Shown: positions 36,580-45,625, numbered from the stretch's first letter. The stretch: DNA of 64,000 nucleotides from Bradyrhizobium sp. AZCC 2176 (GCF_036924645.1 NZ_JAZHRX010000001.1:6475501-6539500), one strand, 5' to 3'. Numbers and translations: made by a program. The notes: generated from the sequence alone by a model not told the origin.

Positions 36580-38910
36580 GTGAAGAGAAAAAGCGACAAT
36601 GGTTTTCCAAGCCGGGACGCCATCGTCGCCTTCATCCGTGCGAATCCGGGCAAGATCGGGACGCGTGAAATCGCCCGCGAGTTCGGCCTGAAGAATGCCG
36701 ACCGCGCCGAGCTGAAGCGCATCCTGCGCGAACTCGCCGACGAAGGCGCCGTAACCAAGCGCGGGCGGAAAATCCACGAGACCGCTCTCCTGCCTCCAAC
36801 CGTGATCGCCGACATCACCGGCCGCGATACCGACGGTGAATTGCTCGCCGCTCCCACCGAATGGGACACCGAGGAAAACGGTCCCGCGCCGAAGATCCGC
36901 ATCCACGTCCCGCGCCGTCTGCAACCGGGCACCGCTGCGGGTGTCGGCGACCGAGCCCTGTTGCGGATCGAAAAGGCTGATGATGGGGAAGTCGCCCCCT
37001 ATCGCGGGCGCATCATCAAAATCATCGATCAGGCCCGCACGCGCCAGCTCGGCATCTTCCGCAACCTGCCTGGCGGCGGCGGCCGGCTCGTTCCTGTCGA
37101 CAAGAAGCAGGCCGGACGCGAATTGAACATCGCGCCATCGGATACCGGCGGCGCCGAGGATGGCGACCTCGTCAGCGTCGATCTCGTTCGCGGGCGCGGC
37201 TACGGGCTCGCCTCCGGCAAGGTGAAGGAGCGGCTGGGCTCGCTGTCGAGCGAAAAGGCGATCAGCCTGATCGCGATCCACGCCCACGAAATCCCGCAAG
37301 TCTTCTCGCCGTCCGCGTTGCGCGAGGCCGAGGCCGCCGAGCCTGCGACGCTGAAAGGCCGCGAGGACTGGCGCGAGCTGCCGCTCGTCACCATCGATCC
37401 ACCCGACGCGAAAGATCATGACGACGCGGTGCATGCCGCGCCCGATCCCGATCCGAACAACAAGGGCGGCTACATTGTCCATGTCGCGATCGCCGACGTC
37501 GCCTTCTATGTGCGGCCCGGCTCGGCGCTCGATCGAGATGCGCTGACACGCGGCAACTCGGTGTACTTCCCCGATCGCGTGGTGCCGATGCTGCCCGAGC
37601 GCATCTCCAACAACCTCTGCTCGCTGGTGCCGGGCGAAGCGCGCGGCGCGCTCGCCGTGCGGATGGTGATCGGCCCCGACGGCCGCAAGCGCTCGCACGG
37701 CTTTCATCGCGTGCTGATGCGCTCGGCCGCCAAGCTGCATTACGCGCAGGCACAGGCTGCGATCGACGGGCGCCCAGACGATACCACTGGGCCGCTGCTG
37801 GAGCCGATCCTCAAACCGCTCTACACCGCCTATGCGCTGGTGAAGCTTGCACGTGACGAGCGCGATCCGCTCGATCTTGATCTGCCCGAGCGCAAGATCC
37901 TGCTGAAGCCCGACGGCACCGTCGACCGCGTCATCGTGCCGGAGCGTCTCGACGCGCACCGGCTGATCGAGGAGTTCATGATCCTCGCCAACGTCGCCGC
38001 CGCCGAAATGCTTGAAAAGAAGGCGTTGCCGCTTATCTATCGGGTGCATGACGAGCCGACCCAGGAGAAGGTTCATAATCTCCAGGAATTCCTGAAAACC
38101 CTCGACCTGCCATTCGCGAAAACGGGCGCGTTGCGCCCTGCCCTGTTCAATCGCGTGCTCGGCCAGGTTCGCGGCGAGGATTACGAACCACTGGTCAACG
38201 AGGTGGTGCTACGCTCTCAGGCGCAGGCGGAATATTCGGCGGAGAACTACGGCCATTTCGGCCTCAACTTGCGGCGCTACGCGCATTTCACCTCGCCGAT
38301 CAGGCGATACGCGGATTTGATCGTGCATCGCGCGCTGATCCGCGCGCTCGGTCTCGGCGAAGGCGCATTGCCGGAGATCGAGACGCTGGAAACCTTAAGC
38401 GAAGTCGCGGCGCAGATTTCGGTGACCGAACGCCGTGCCATGAAGGCGGAGCGCGAGACCGCCGATCGCCTGATCGCGCATTTCCTCGCCGACCGCATCG
38501 GCGCAAGTTTTCAGGGTCGTATTTCCGGCGTGACCCGCGCCGGGCTGTTTGTGAAGCTTTCGGATACCGGCGCCGACGGGCTGATCCCGATCCGCACGCT
38601 CGGCACCGAGTACTACAACTACGACGAAACGCGTCACGCGCTCGTCGGCTCACGCAGCGGTGCCATGCACCGGCTGGGTGACGTTGTCGACGTGCGTCTG
38701 GTAGAAGCAGCACCGGTGGCTGGTGCGCTGCGGTTCGAGTTGTTGTCGGAAGGTCAGGTCATTCCGCGCGGCAGAAAACGCGACGGTTCGAAGGCGTCGA
38801 AATCGCATCCGGGCCGCAGCCCACGCGAAAAAGTTCGCAAGGCCCACAAGGGCAAGTCCGGTAAAGCCAAGCCCGGCAAGTCGAAGAAAGGCAAGTCATG
38901 GAAACGGTGA
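36580..38910 (+). CDS. rnr: Ribonuclease R
   Basis: RNase R is a processive 3'-5' exoribonuclease that degrades structured RNA. The 776-residue protein starts at GTG directly after the topA stop (TAAGTG), so translation is coupled. It has an N-terminal helix-turn-helix (GTREIAREFGLKNADRAELKRIL), cold-shock domains, the RNB catalytic domain with IDPPDAKDHDDAVHA (the Asp cluster binding Mg) and FTSPIRRYADLIVHR, and an S1 domain near residues 640-720. The tail is Lys/Gly/Ser-rich. The topA-rnr order is common in alphaproteobacteria. Confidence 0.97.
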   Translation: MKRKSDNGFPSRDAIVAFIRANPGKIGTREIAREFGLKNADRAELKRILRELADEGAVTKRGRKIHETALLPPTVIADITGRDTDGELLAAPTEWDTEENGPAPKIRIHVPRRLQPGTAAGVGDRALLRIEKADDGEVAPYRGRIIKIIDQARTRQLGIFRNLPGGGGRLVPVDKKQAGRELNIAPSDTGGAEDGDLVSVDLVRGRGYGLASGKVKERLGSLSSEKAISLIAIHAHEIPQVFSPSALREAEAAEPATLKGREDWRELPLVTIDPPDAKDHDDAVHAAPDPDPNNKGGYIVHVAIADVAFYVRPGSALDRDALTRGNSVYFPDRVVPMLPERISNNLCSLVPGEARGALAVRMVIGPDGRKRSHGFHRVLMRSAAKLHYAQAQAAIDGRPDDTTGPLLEPILKPLYTAYALVKLARDERDPLDLDLPERKILLKPDGTVDRVIVPERLDAHRLIEEFMILANVAAAEMLEKKALPLIYRVHDEPTQEKVHNLQEFLKTLDLPFAKTGALRPALFNRVLGQVRGEDYEPLVNEVVLRSQAQAEYSAENYGHFGLNLRRYAHFTSPIRRYADLIVHRALIRALGLGEGALPEIETLETLSEVAAQISVTERRAMKAERETADRLIAHFLADRIGASFQGRISGVTRAGLFVKLSDTGADGLIPIRTLGTEYYNYDETRHALVGSRSGAMHRLGDVVDVRLVEAAPVAGALRFELLSEGQVIPRGRKRDGSKASKSHPGRSPREKVRKAHKGKSGKAKPGKSKKGKSWKR

Positions 38911-39338
38911 ACACTGCGACGACAGTCTGGACCCGGGACGCCGTGCAGGCCGAGAAGCGCGACCTCTGGAGTGCGATGAAGCGCGGCTTCCGCTGCCGTT
39001 GCCCGCGCTGCGGCGAGGGCAAGATGTTTCGCGCCTTCCTCAAGACCGCCGATAATTGCTCGGCCTGCGGCCTCGACTTCACCCCGCATCGCGCCGACGA
39101 TTTGCCGGCCTATCTCGTGATCGTCGTCGTCGGCCATATCGTGGTGCCGGCGGCTTTGTGGATCGAAACCAATTTCTCGCCGGCCGTATGGCTGCAACTG
39201 GCGATCTACCTGCCGGTGACATTCCTTTTATCGCTGTTGCTGTTGCAGCCGATCAAGGGCGCGGTGGTCGGCATCCAGTGGGCGCTCCGCATGCACGGCT
39301 TTGACGAGAATGGCCCTGGCGACATTCCACCGGTCTAG
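38898..39338 (+). CDS. DUF983 membrane protein
   Basis: The 146-residue protein overlaps the end of rnr by 13 bases. Two CxxC knuckles (CRCPRCGEGKMF and NCSACGLDF) form a probable zinc ribbon in the first 60 residues. Two membrane helices follow (LVIVVVGHIVVPAALWI and WLQLAIYLPVTFLLSLLLL). This is the DUF983 layout. Its function is unknown; the consistent position after rnr in related genomes is from memory. It ends at a long perfect palindrome. Confidence 0.9.
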   Translation: METVNTATTVWTRDAVQAEKRDLWSAMKRGFRCRCPRCGEGKMFRAFLKTADNCSACGLDFTPHRADDLPAYLVIVVVGHIVVPAALWIETNFSPAVWLQLAIYLPVTFLLSLLLLQPIKGAVVGIQWALRMHGFDENGPGDIPPV

Positions 39339-39374
39339 AGCTTCGGTTCTGATTGAATCAGAACCGAAGCTCTA
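39336..39374. repeat. 39-base perfect palindrome (19-bp arms)
   Basis: The sequence starting TAGAGCTTCGGTTCTGATT, with a single G at the centre, is followed by its exact reverse complement. It begins inside the DUF983 stop codon. The adjoining 39375-39425, with ACGCGTTTTCTTTACGCGAA, belongs to an interspersed element that I recall in many copies in Bradyrhizobium and Rhizobium. It could act as a bidirectional terminator. Confidence 0.9.
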
Positions 39375-39456
39375 GATTCTGACGCGTTTTCTTTACGCGA
39401 ACCGGTATCCACTTAGCTAAACCGGGAGCAACAAGAGCACCAAAAATGGGGATGGG

Positions 39457-40194
39457 ATGAACGACGTCGCGACTGCCGTACAAGAAGGAAAAGAAGCCGA
39501 TCACCATCCCTATTTCCGGCCCAAGGATGCAGCCACGCTGATCCTGATCGATCGCGCCGGCGACAAGCCGAAGGTTTTGGTCGGCAAGCGCCACGACAAG
39601 GTGGTGTTCATGCCGGGCAAATATGTTTTCCCCGGCGGCCGCGTCGACAAGTCGGACAACCGCATTCCCGTTGCCGCTCCGATTTCCGCCGAGCTCGAAG
39701 CCAACCTGCTCAAGGGCAGCCCGAAGATCGCGCCTTCGCGGGCGCGGGCGCTTGCGGTCGCCGCGATCCGCGAGGCCTGCGAGGAGACCGGTCTCTGCCT
39801 CGGATGCAAGGTCGACAAGCCCGTGAAGCTCGACGGCGCCTGGAAGCCGTTCGCGGAAGCAGGCCTGCTGCCCGATCCGTCCGGCCTGTTTCTGGTCGCC
39901 CGCGCCATCACCCCGCCCGGCCGCGTCCGCCGTTTCGATACGCGCTTCTTCACCGCGGATGCTTCCGCCATTGCCCATCGCGTCGAAGGCGTGATCCATG
40001 CCGATGCCGAACTGGTCGAACTGGTGTGGGTCGAGATCGGCTCGCAGCCGCTCGCCGACGCGCATGCCATGACCAAGAACGTGCTCGCCGAACTCGACCG
40101 CCGCCTCGCCACCGGTCCGCTGTGCCATGACGCACCGGTGCCGTTCTTCCATTTCTACGGCGGCAAGATGCAGAAGGACGTGCTGGGGGCGTAA
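39457..40194 (+). CDS. NUDIX hydrolase
   Basis: This 245-residue protein hydrolyses a nucleoside diphosphate linked to another moiety; the substrate is not predictable. The Nudix box is split by an insertion: PGGRVDKSDN near residue 60 and AAIREACEETGL near residue 105, giving the G...REACEETGL pattern with the metal-binding Glu residues. The N-terminal strand AATLILIDRAGDKPKVLVGKR is typical. The insertion between the two halves of the box occurs in the longer NUDT-like subgroup. It stands alone on the plus strand. Confidence 0.92.
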   Translation: MNDVATAVQEGKEADHHPYFRPKDAATLILIDRAGDKPKVLVGKRHDKVVFMPGKYVFPGGRVDKSDNRIPVAAPISAELEANLLKGSPKIAPSRARALAVAAIREACEETGLCLGCKVDKPVKLDGAWKPFAEAGLLPDPSGLFLVARAITPPGRVRRFDTRFFTADASAIAHRVEGVIHADAELVELVWVEIGSQPLADAHAMTKNVLAELDRRLATGPLCHDAPVPFFHFYGGKMQKDVLGA

Positions 40195-40202
40195 GGCCCT
40201 CC

Positions 40203-40244
40203 CGTCATTCCAGGCTCGACGCTGCGCGTCGCCCCGGAATGACG
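40203..40244 (-). repeat. Palindromic repeat (same family as 4904-4947)
   Basis: On the minus strand the unit reads CGTCATTCCGGGGC, hairpin gacgc-gca-gcgtc, GAGCCTGGAATGACG. The conserved outer arms and paired central stem match the copies around the GIY-YIG gene, although here no nuclease gene is attached. Confidence 0.88.
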
Positions 40245-40353
40245 ATGTCGATGGAGCACGCAAAAACAAAATATTCTTCTGCGCGCCCCTAATGGCGCAA
40301 CCCTCGCCCGTGCCTATCTCTTCCCCAACAATAACCAGCACGGAAACGGCGCG

Positions 40354-41679
40354 ATGACAAAGCGGCAACTCAAGCTCGGCGCGTTCATGCGGCCGGTCTC
40401 CATTCACACCGGCGCGTGGCGCTATCCCGGTGCCTGGCCGGATGCCAACTTCAATTTCCCGCGCATCAGACAATTGATCCAGAAGCTCGAGGCCGGCAAG
40501 TTCGATGCCTTCTTCATGGCCGATCACCTCGCCGTGCTGAACATGCCGGTCAATGCGCTCAAGCGCAGCCACACGGTGACCTCGTTCGAGCCGTTCACGC
40601 TATTGTCGGCGTTGGCCGGCGCCACTGAACATATCGGCCTGATCGCGACGGGATCGACGACGTTCGACGAGCCCTATCATGTTGCCCGGCGTTTTGCCTC
40701 GCTCGACCACATCTCGGGCGGGCGTGCGGGCTGGAATATCGTCACCACCTCCAATCCGGACGCTGCGCTCAATTTCGGGCTCGACGACCACATGGAGCAC
40801 GCCGAGCGCTACAAGCGGGCGCGCGAGTTCTACGACGTGGTTACGGGTTTGTGGGACTCCTTCGCCGACGACGCCTTCGTGCGTGACGTCGAACAAGGCC
40901 TTTATTTCGACCCCGCGAAAATGCACGTGCTCGATCACAAGGGAAAATATCTGTCCGTGCGCGGGCCGCTCAACATCGCCCGCCCCGTGCAGGGCTGGCC
41001 GCTGATCGTGCAGGCCGGCGCGTCGGAAGACGGCAAGCAGCTCGCGGCCGAGACCGCGGAAGCCGTGTTCACCGGCGGCGGCAGCCTTGCCGACGGACAA
41101 AAGCTTTATGCCGACATCAAGAGCCGCATGGAGAAGATCGGCCGCAACCCCGAACACCTGAAGATCCTGCCCGGCGCCTTCGTCGTGGTCGGCGACAGCG
41201 TCGAGGAAGCCAAGGAGAAACGGGCAAAGCTCGACAGCATGGTGCATTACGACAGCGCCATCGCCTCGCTCTCGGTGCAGCTCGGCACCGACGCCTCCGG
41301 CTTCGATCCCGACGGGCAGTTGCCGCCGATCCCTGAAACCAATGCCTCCAAGAGCGGCCGCCAGCGCCTCGTCGACGCTGCCGCGCGCGACAAGCTCACG
41401 GTGCGCCAGCTCGCCCAGCGCGTCGGCGGCTATGGCGGACTGTCCTTTGTCGGTACGCCGCAGACGATCGCCGACCAGATGGAGGAATGGCTGACCGGCC
41501 GCGGCAGCGACGGCTTCAACATCATGTTCCCGTTCCTCCCCGCGGGGCTGGACGATTTCGTCGACAAGGTGGTGCCGGAACTGCAGAGGCGGGGGATTTT
41601 CCGGAAAGAGTATGAGGGCAAGACGCTGCGAGAGAATTTGGGGCTGCCGAGGCCGAAAAACCGGTTCTTTGAAGGTTAA
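40354..41679 (+). CDS. NtaA/SnaA/DszA-family FMN-dependent monooxygenase
   Basis: This 441-residue luciferase-like TIM-barrel protein needs reduced FMN from a partner reductase. It opens LKLGAFMRPVSIHTGAWRYP, then DAFFMADHLAVLN, and contains the family's RRFASLDHISGGRAGWNIVTT signature (residues 110-130) and PLIVQAGASEDGKQLAAETAEAVF. Relatives oxidise nitrilotriacetate, EDTA, dibenzothiophene sulfone or pristinamycin; the substrate here is unknown. No flavin reductase lies nearby, so that partner is encoded elsewhere. Confidence 0.92.
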   Translation: MTKRQLKLGAFMRPVSIHTGAWRYPGAWPDANFNFPRIRQLIQKLEAGKFDAFFMADHLAVLNMPVNALKRSHTVTSFEPFTLLSALAGATEHIGLIATGSTTFDEPYHVARRFASLDHISGGRAGWNIVTTSNPDAALNFGLDDHMEHAERYKRAREFYDVVTGLWDSFADDAFVRDVEQGLYFDPAKMHVLDHKGKYLSVRGPLNIARPVQGWPLIVQAGASEDGKQLAAETAEAVFTGGGSLADGQKLYADIKSRMEKIGRNPEHLKILPGAFVVVGDSVEEAKEKRAKLDSMVHYDSAIASLSVQLGTDASGFDPDGQLPPIPETNASKSGRQRLVDAAARDKLTVRQLAQRVGGYGGLSFVGTPQTIADQMEEWLTGRGSDGFNIMFPFLPAGLDDFVDKVVPELQRRGIFRKEYEGKTLRENLGLPRPKNRFFEG

Positions 41680-41803
41680 TTGCCCTGCTTCAAGCGGGTT
41701 TTTGCCCCGAAAACCTTGACTTTGGGCGATCAGAAGCTAGGTTGCGCGCAAATGCAGGCCGATTTGGCCGGCGCCCGATATCCCCCTATTTGAGGTTCTG
41801 AAC

Positions 41804-41971
41804 ATGGCCAAAGCGGTCACCATCAAGGTCAAGCTCGTTTCCACGGCGGATACCGGCTTCTATTACGTCGCCAAGAAGAACTCGCGCACCATGACCGACA
41901 AGCTGGTCAAGAAGAAGTACGACCCGGTCGCGCGCAAGCACGTCGAGTTCAAGGAATCGAAGATCAAATAA
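41804..41971 (+). CDS. rpmG: 50S ribosomal protein L33
   Basis: This 55-residue ribosomal protein ([20 protein letters not shown]...) has the L33 core [31 protein letters not shown]. It lacks the two CxxC pairs of zinc-binding L33, so it is the zinc-independent (C-minus) form. The gene is monocistronic and has a strong terminator 26 bases after the stop. Confidence 0.97.
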   Translation: MAKAVTIKVKLVSTADTGFYYVAKKNSRTMTDKLVKKKYDPVARKHVEFKESKIK

Positions 41972-41997
41972 GGTTCGGCTTGTTGCCGATGGATCAA

Positions 41998-42024
41998 ACG
42001 GGGCCTTGTGGCCCCGTTTTTATT
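41998..42024 (+). terminator. Rho-independent terminator of rpmG
   Basis: A perfect 8-bp stem (ACGGGGCC / GGCCCCGT) with a TTGT loop is followed by TTTTATTT. Confidence 0.9.
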
Positions 42025-42041
42025 TGCGCCCGACATGGCCG

Positions 42042-42198
42042 CTCCACGCATAAGTGTCATCGCCGGCTTGATCAATCCGCCGAGTATTCCAGAGCCGGTG
42101 GTTATCAATCGAGAAGCCGCGGCGTACTGGATCACCCGCCGGAGCCTTTCATCGGGCGGCGCGAATGCGCCGACCCGGTGGCGGGTGATGACGGCTAT
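42042..42198. repeat. Intergenic repeat of the GTCATCGCCGGC...GGGTGATGACG type
   Basis: The gap starts GTGTCATCGCCGGCTTGATC and ends CGGGTGATGACGGC; the ends are imperfect inverted copies. Inside lies GAAGCCGCGGCGTACTGGATC, a sequence I recall from interspersed Bradyrhizobium repeats. The open frame across it is a translated repeat, not a gene. Confidence 0.6.
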
Positions 42199-42205
42199 CG
42201 ACGCC

Positions 42206-43438
42206 CTACGCCGTCTGCATCTGCGGCGGCTGACTCGGCCGAATCAGCGCGAAGGCGACCTGGATGATGCCGCCCGCCAGCCCGAGAGCTACGCCGATCC
42301 GCCACGCCATGGTGTAGGAGCCAAGCGCGTCATAGAGCACCCCGCCCCCGAAGGCGCCGAGGAAGCTGCCGACCTGGTGGCTCATGAAGGCGAGCCCCTG
42401 GATCATCGCCTGCCATTTCAGGCCGAACATCTCGGCGACTGCGCCCGCGACCAGCGGGCCGACACCCATCCACAGAAAGCCCATGATGGCGCCGAACAGC
42501 AGCGTGGTCGCCGCCGTCGGCGGCAGCGTGAAATACCAGGCGAGCGCGATGGAGCGGAAGATGTAGATGCCGCCGAGCAGCGCCAGCTTGTTCCAGCGCT
42601 CGCCGGCCCAGCCGAAGAAGATGCTGCCGAGCACGTTGAAGCCGCCGATCATGCCAAGCGTCTGCGCGCTCAGCATCGGGTCCATCCCGCAGATCGCCAG
42701 ATAAGACGGCAGATGCGTGGTGAGAAAGACGAGCTGCATGCCGCAGACGAAATAGGCGCCGGTCATCACCACGAAAGAGGCGTTGGAGAACGCGATCTTG
42801 GTCGCGACGCTGGCCGAAGAGTTGCCGATCTCGTCATCGGCGGGCTTGGGCAGCGGAATCTTGTCTACCCTGCCCGCGTACCAGGCCGCGGGAATCATCA
42901 GGAGCGACAGCACCACGAAGCCTGCAAGGCCCATCCGCCATCCATAACCTTCGTTGAGCATCTGCCCGATCGGCGCCGACAATAGCGCACCGAGCGACCC
43001 CGCACCCGACACCAGGCCGAGCACCGTCGAGCGCACCGACGCCGGCACCGCGCGGGCCGCGACCGACATCGCAATCGCCGCCGCGGTGCAGGCCAGCGAC
43101 ATGCCGATCAAAACGCCGCCGCCGATCATGACGCTGAGAAAACCATTGGCACCCGCCATGAAGGCAAGGCCGGCGACATAGAGCAGAGCGCCCGCCACCA
43201 TGATGGTGCGAAAACCGTAGCGCACCGTCAGCGCGCCGGCGAACGGCTGCAAAAATCCCCAGGCGAGATTTTGCACCGCGAGCGCCAGCGTGAAATCCGA
43301 GACCGAAATCCGGATGTCCTGCGTCAGCGGTTGCATGAATAGGCCGAGCGATTGCCGCAGGCCCATGCTGAGCGTGAGCATGATGGACGCGCCGATCAGG
43401 ATGGGCAGCGTCGGACGCAGGATTTGCAGCAGGGCCAT
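42206..43438 (-). CDS. MFS transporter
   Basis: This 410-residue protein has about twelve membrane segments in two halves separated by a hydrophilic linker around residues 195-215. It contains ALTVRYGFRTIMVAGALLY, matching the MFS motif between helices 2 and 3, and a GLVSGAGSLGALLSAPIGQ helix 5 motif. Overall it resembles oxalate/formate or monocarboxylate-type permeases. ATG 43438 follows GGGGAG. It diverges from a TetR gene with a perfect operator-like palindrome between them, suggesting an inducible efflux or uptake system. Confidence 0.91.
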   Translation of the reverse strand: MALLQILRPTLPILIGASIMLTLSMGLRQSLGLFMQPLTQDIRISVSDFTLALAVQNLAWGFLQPFAGALTVRYGFRTIMVAGALLYVAGLAFMAGANGFLSVMIGGGVLIGMSLACTAAAIAMSVAARAVPASVRSTVLGLVSGAGSLGALLSAPIGQMLNEGYGWRMGLAGFVVLSLLMIPAAWYAGRVDKIPLPKPADDEIGNSSASVATKIAFSNASFVVMTGAYFVCGMQLVFLTTHLPSYLAICGMDPMLSAQTLGMIGGFNVLGSIFFGWAGERWNKLALLGGIYIFRSIALAWYFTLPPTAATTLLFGAIMGFLWMGVGPLVAGAVAEMFGLKWQAMIQGLAFMSHQVGSFLGAFGGGVLYDALGSYTMAWRIGVALGLAGGIIQVAFALIRPSQPPQMQTA

Positions 43439-43503
43439 TGTTTTTATTCTCCCCAAGGGGCGCGATTCGAATGCCGCATCCTGCAACTGATATCTGAAAT
43501 GGG

Positions 43504-43519
43504 TACACAGACCTGTGTA
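43504..43519. promoter_or_regulatory. TetR operator candidate
   Basis: A perfect dyad, TACACAG-AC-CTGTGTA, is centred between the divergent MFS and TetR genes, about 65 bases from the transporter start and 52 from the regulator start. Compact palindromes of this size in a shared divergent promoter are typical TetR-family operators. Confidence 0.72.
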
Positions 43520-43571
43520 ACTAGGCTATAAGGGGATGCTGCTGTCAAGCCAAGGTGACCCGCGCATTCGC

Positions 43572-44186
43572 ATGGCTACCCTGCCCGCCAAACCTGACAT
43601 GAAGGACCGGATTCTCGAGACCGCGGATAGGCTGTTCTATCTGCAGGGAATTCGCGCGGTCGGCGTCGACACCATCGCCGCCGAGATCGGCATCAGCAAG
43701 CGCACGCTGTACAATCACTTTCCATCCAAGAACGCGCTGATCTCAGCCTACCTGGCTCGCCGCTTCGTGGCCCCGCGGCCTTCCGACAAGTCGCCGGTCG
43801 AGCAGATTCTCGGCACCTTCGATTCGCTGGAGCGGCGTTTTTCGGCAAAAGATTTTCGCGGCTGTCCGTTCGTCAATGCGGTTGCCGAACTCGGCGAAGA
43901 CCGGACGGTCCGGAAGGTTGCGGTCGCATTCAAGGAAAGCCGCCGCCTCTGGTTTCGCGACCTGCTGGTGCAGCTCGGCGTCGCAGAAGCAGAAGCGCTC
44001 GCAACCCAGCTCGCTCTGCTGGTCGATGGTTCGATCGCGCAGGACCTCGTCCGCAATGATCCGGCGATGGCGCGGGCGGCAAAGGAAGCGGCCACGGTGT
44101 TGCTGAGGAATGCGGGGGTGAAGGTGGGTGGCGGTCCTGCGAATAAACGCACGGCAAAAAAACGGCAGTCAAAAACTGCTTCTTGA
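43572..44186 (+). CDS. TetR/AcrR-family transcriptional regulator
   Basis: The 204-residue product has the N-terminal TetR helix-turn-helix: MKDRILETADRLFYLQGIRAVGVDTIAAEIGISKRTLYNHFPSKNALI read in parts over residues 11-58. A helical ligand domain follows with FRGCPFVNAVAELG. The C-terminus is basic (KRTAKKRQSKTAS). ATG 43572 is chosen; the frame extends to 43536 without similarity. It probably represses the divergent MFS gene and itself through the palindrome at 43504-43519. Confidence 0.93.
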   Translation: MATLPAKPDMKDRILETADRLFYLQGIRAVGVDTIAAEIGISKRTLYNHFPSKNALISAYLARRFVAPRPSDKSPVEQILGTFDSLERRFSAKDFRGCPFVNAVAELGEDRTVRKVAVAFKESRRLWFRDLLVQLGVAEAEALATQLALLVDGSIAQDLVRNDPAMARAAKEAATVLLRNAGVKVGGGPANKRTAKKRQSKTAS

Positions 44187-44199
44187 GGCTTTCTCCGTC

Positions 44200-44236
44200 G
44201 TCGTCCCTGCGAACGCAGTGCGTTCGCAGGGACGAC
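44200..44236. repeat. Perfect 17-bp-arm palindrome
   Basis: GTCGTCCCTGCGAACGC, a 3-base loop AGT, and the exact reverse complement fill the 53-base gap between the convergent tetR and pleD genes. It is REP-like and is well placed to act as a bidirectional terminator, although no long T tract follows on either strand. Confidence 0.88.
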
Positions 44237-44239
44237 AGT

Positions 44240-45613
44240 TTAGGCCGCCGTGGAAACCACCCTGTTGCGTCCGTCATGCTTCGCCCGATAGAGCGCCATG
44301 TCGGCGCGCTTGAGCACGTCGGCGACCGACTCGCCCTTGTGGTCCAGCGTCGCCAGCCCGATCGAGATCGTGACATCGATGCGCTTGGTGCCCTTGTTGA
44401 CGGCAAAGGTTTCGCCGGCGATCGAGCGGCGCAGGCGCTCGGCGACCATGCCGGCCACCGTCAGGTCGGTCTCCGGCATCACAATGACGAACTCCTCGCC
44501 GCCATAGCGGCAGGCGAGATCGATGCCGCGGATCGATTTGCGGATGCGCACGGCGAATTCGCGCAGCACGTCGTCGCCGGCATCATGGCCGTAGGTGTCG
44601 TTGATGGACTTGAAGAAGTCGATGTCGAGGATCATCAGCGCCAGCGGCTTGCCGCGGCTCGAGGCCTGCTCGGCGAGCGTCGAGAGATGGCTTTCCATGT
44701 AGCGGCGGTTATGCAGGCCGGTGAGCGCGTCGGTGATCGCCATTTCGATCGAATTCTGCACGTTGTCACGCAGATGGTCGGTGTAGCGCCGCTTGCGGAT
44801 CTGGGTGCGCGCCCGCGCCAGCAATTCGTTCTTGTCGACGGGGCGCAATAGATAATCGTTGACGCCGATTTCGAGCCCGCGCAGCAGCCGCGCGTTGTTG
44901 TCGGCATCGGAGATGGCGAGGATCGGCAACTGGCGGGTGCGCTCCAGCGAGCGCGCCTGGCTGCACAGCCGCAGGCCGTCGTAATTTTCGAGGCTGAGCG
45001 AAACGATCAGCAAATCGTAATTGCCCTCGGCGGCGTGAAACAGTGCCTCCGCCGGATTGGTCTCGACGTCGATGGTATGCTCGGCGGAAAGGATCGGCGC
45101 CAGCCGATCGTAGGATGACGGCCGGTCGTCGACAAGCAGGATCCGCCCGCCGACGCCCTTGTCGGCGATCGCGCTACGCTCGGGCGCTTCCATGCCGATC
45201 TCGAGCGAGGTGATGGCGCGCATGCGCAGCTCATCGGTCATCATCTTCAGCCGCGTCAGCGAGCGAACGCGCGCGATCAGCACGACGTCGGACACAGGCT
45301 TGGTGAGAAAATCATCGGCGCCGGCTTCCAGCCCGCGAACGCGATCGGACGGGCTGTCCAGCGCGGTGACGATCACGACGGGAATGAAATGGGTGGCCGG
45401 ATTGGACTTCAGCCGGCGGCAGACCTCGAAACCGTCCATGTCGGGCATCATGACATCGAGCAGGATGATGTCGCATTCGGAGCGCGAACACATATCGAGC
45501 GCCTCGACGCCGTTGGAAGCCGTCAGCACGTCGAAATATTCGGCCGACAGACGAGCTTCCAGCAGCTTGACGTTCGCGGGAACGTCATCGACGACAAGGA
45601 TACGCGCAGACAT
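44240..45613 (-). CDS. pleD: PleD-like response regulator diguanylate cyclase
   Basis: PleD makes cyclic di-GMP when phosphorylated and controls polar development in Caulobacter. The 457-residue protein has REC1 (DIILLDVMMPDMDG with phosphoacceptor Asp53), REC2 (ILLVDDRPSSYDRLAPILS) and a C-terminal GGDEF domain with the active motif GGEEF. An RxxD inhibitory site (RGID) lies five residues before it. In REC2 the phosphoacceptor strand reads LLIVSLSLEN, with Ser in place of Asp, so REC2 is a dimerisation adaptor as in Caulobacter PleD. divK lies 12 bases upstream in the same operon. Confidence 0.95.
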   Translation of the reverse strand: MSARILVVDDVPANVKLLEARLSAEYFDVLTASNGVEALDMCSRSECDIILLDVMMPDMDGFEVCRRLKSNPATHFIPVVIVTALDSPSDRVRGLEAGADDFLTKPVSDVVLIARVRSLTRLKMMTDELRMRAITSLEIGMEAPERSAIADKGVGGRILLVDDRPSSYDRLAPILSAEHTIDVETNPAEALFHAAEGNYDLLIVSLSLENYDGLRLCSQARSLERTRQLPILAISDADNNARLLRGLEIGVNDYLLRPVDKNELLARARTQIRKRRYTDHLRDNVQNSIEMAITDALTGLHNRRYMESHLSTLAEQASSRGKPLALMILDIDFFKSINDTYGHDAGDDVLREFAVRIRKSIRGIDLACRYGGEEFVIVMPETDLTVAGMVAERLRRSIAGETFAVNKGTKRIDVTISIGLATLDHKGESVADVLKRADMALYRAKHDGRNRVVSTAA

Positions 45614-45625
45614 CGAAACTCACTC

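Noticed and set aside
35947..38076. 709-residue antisense frame over topA end and rnr
   Set aside because: Antisense to two certain genes; composition typical of high-GC shadow frames.
40203..40244. Considered as a remnant of a second GIY-YIG cassette
   Set aside because: Only one repeat unit is present and no nuclease fragment lies beside it; kept as a solitary repeat.
42008..42985. 325-residue plus frame starting after rpmG
   Set aside because: The first part is translated intergenic repeat (EAAAYWIT...), the rest is antisense to the MFS gene.
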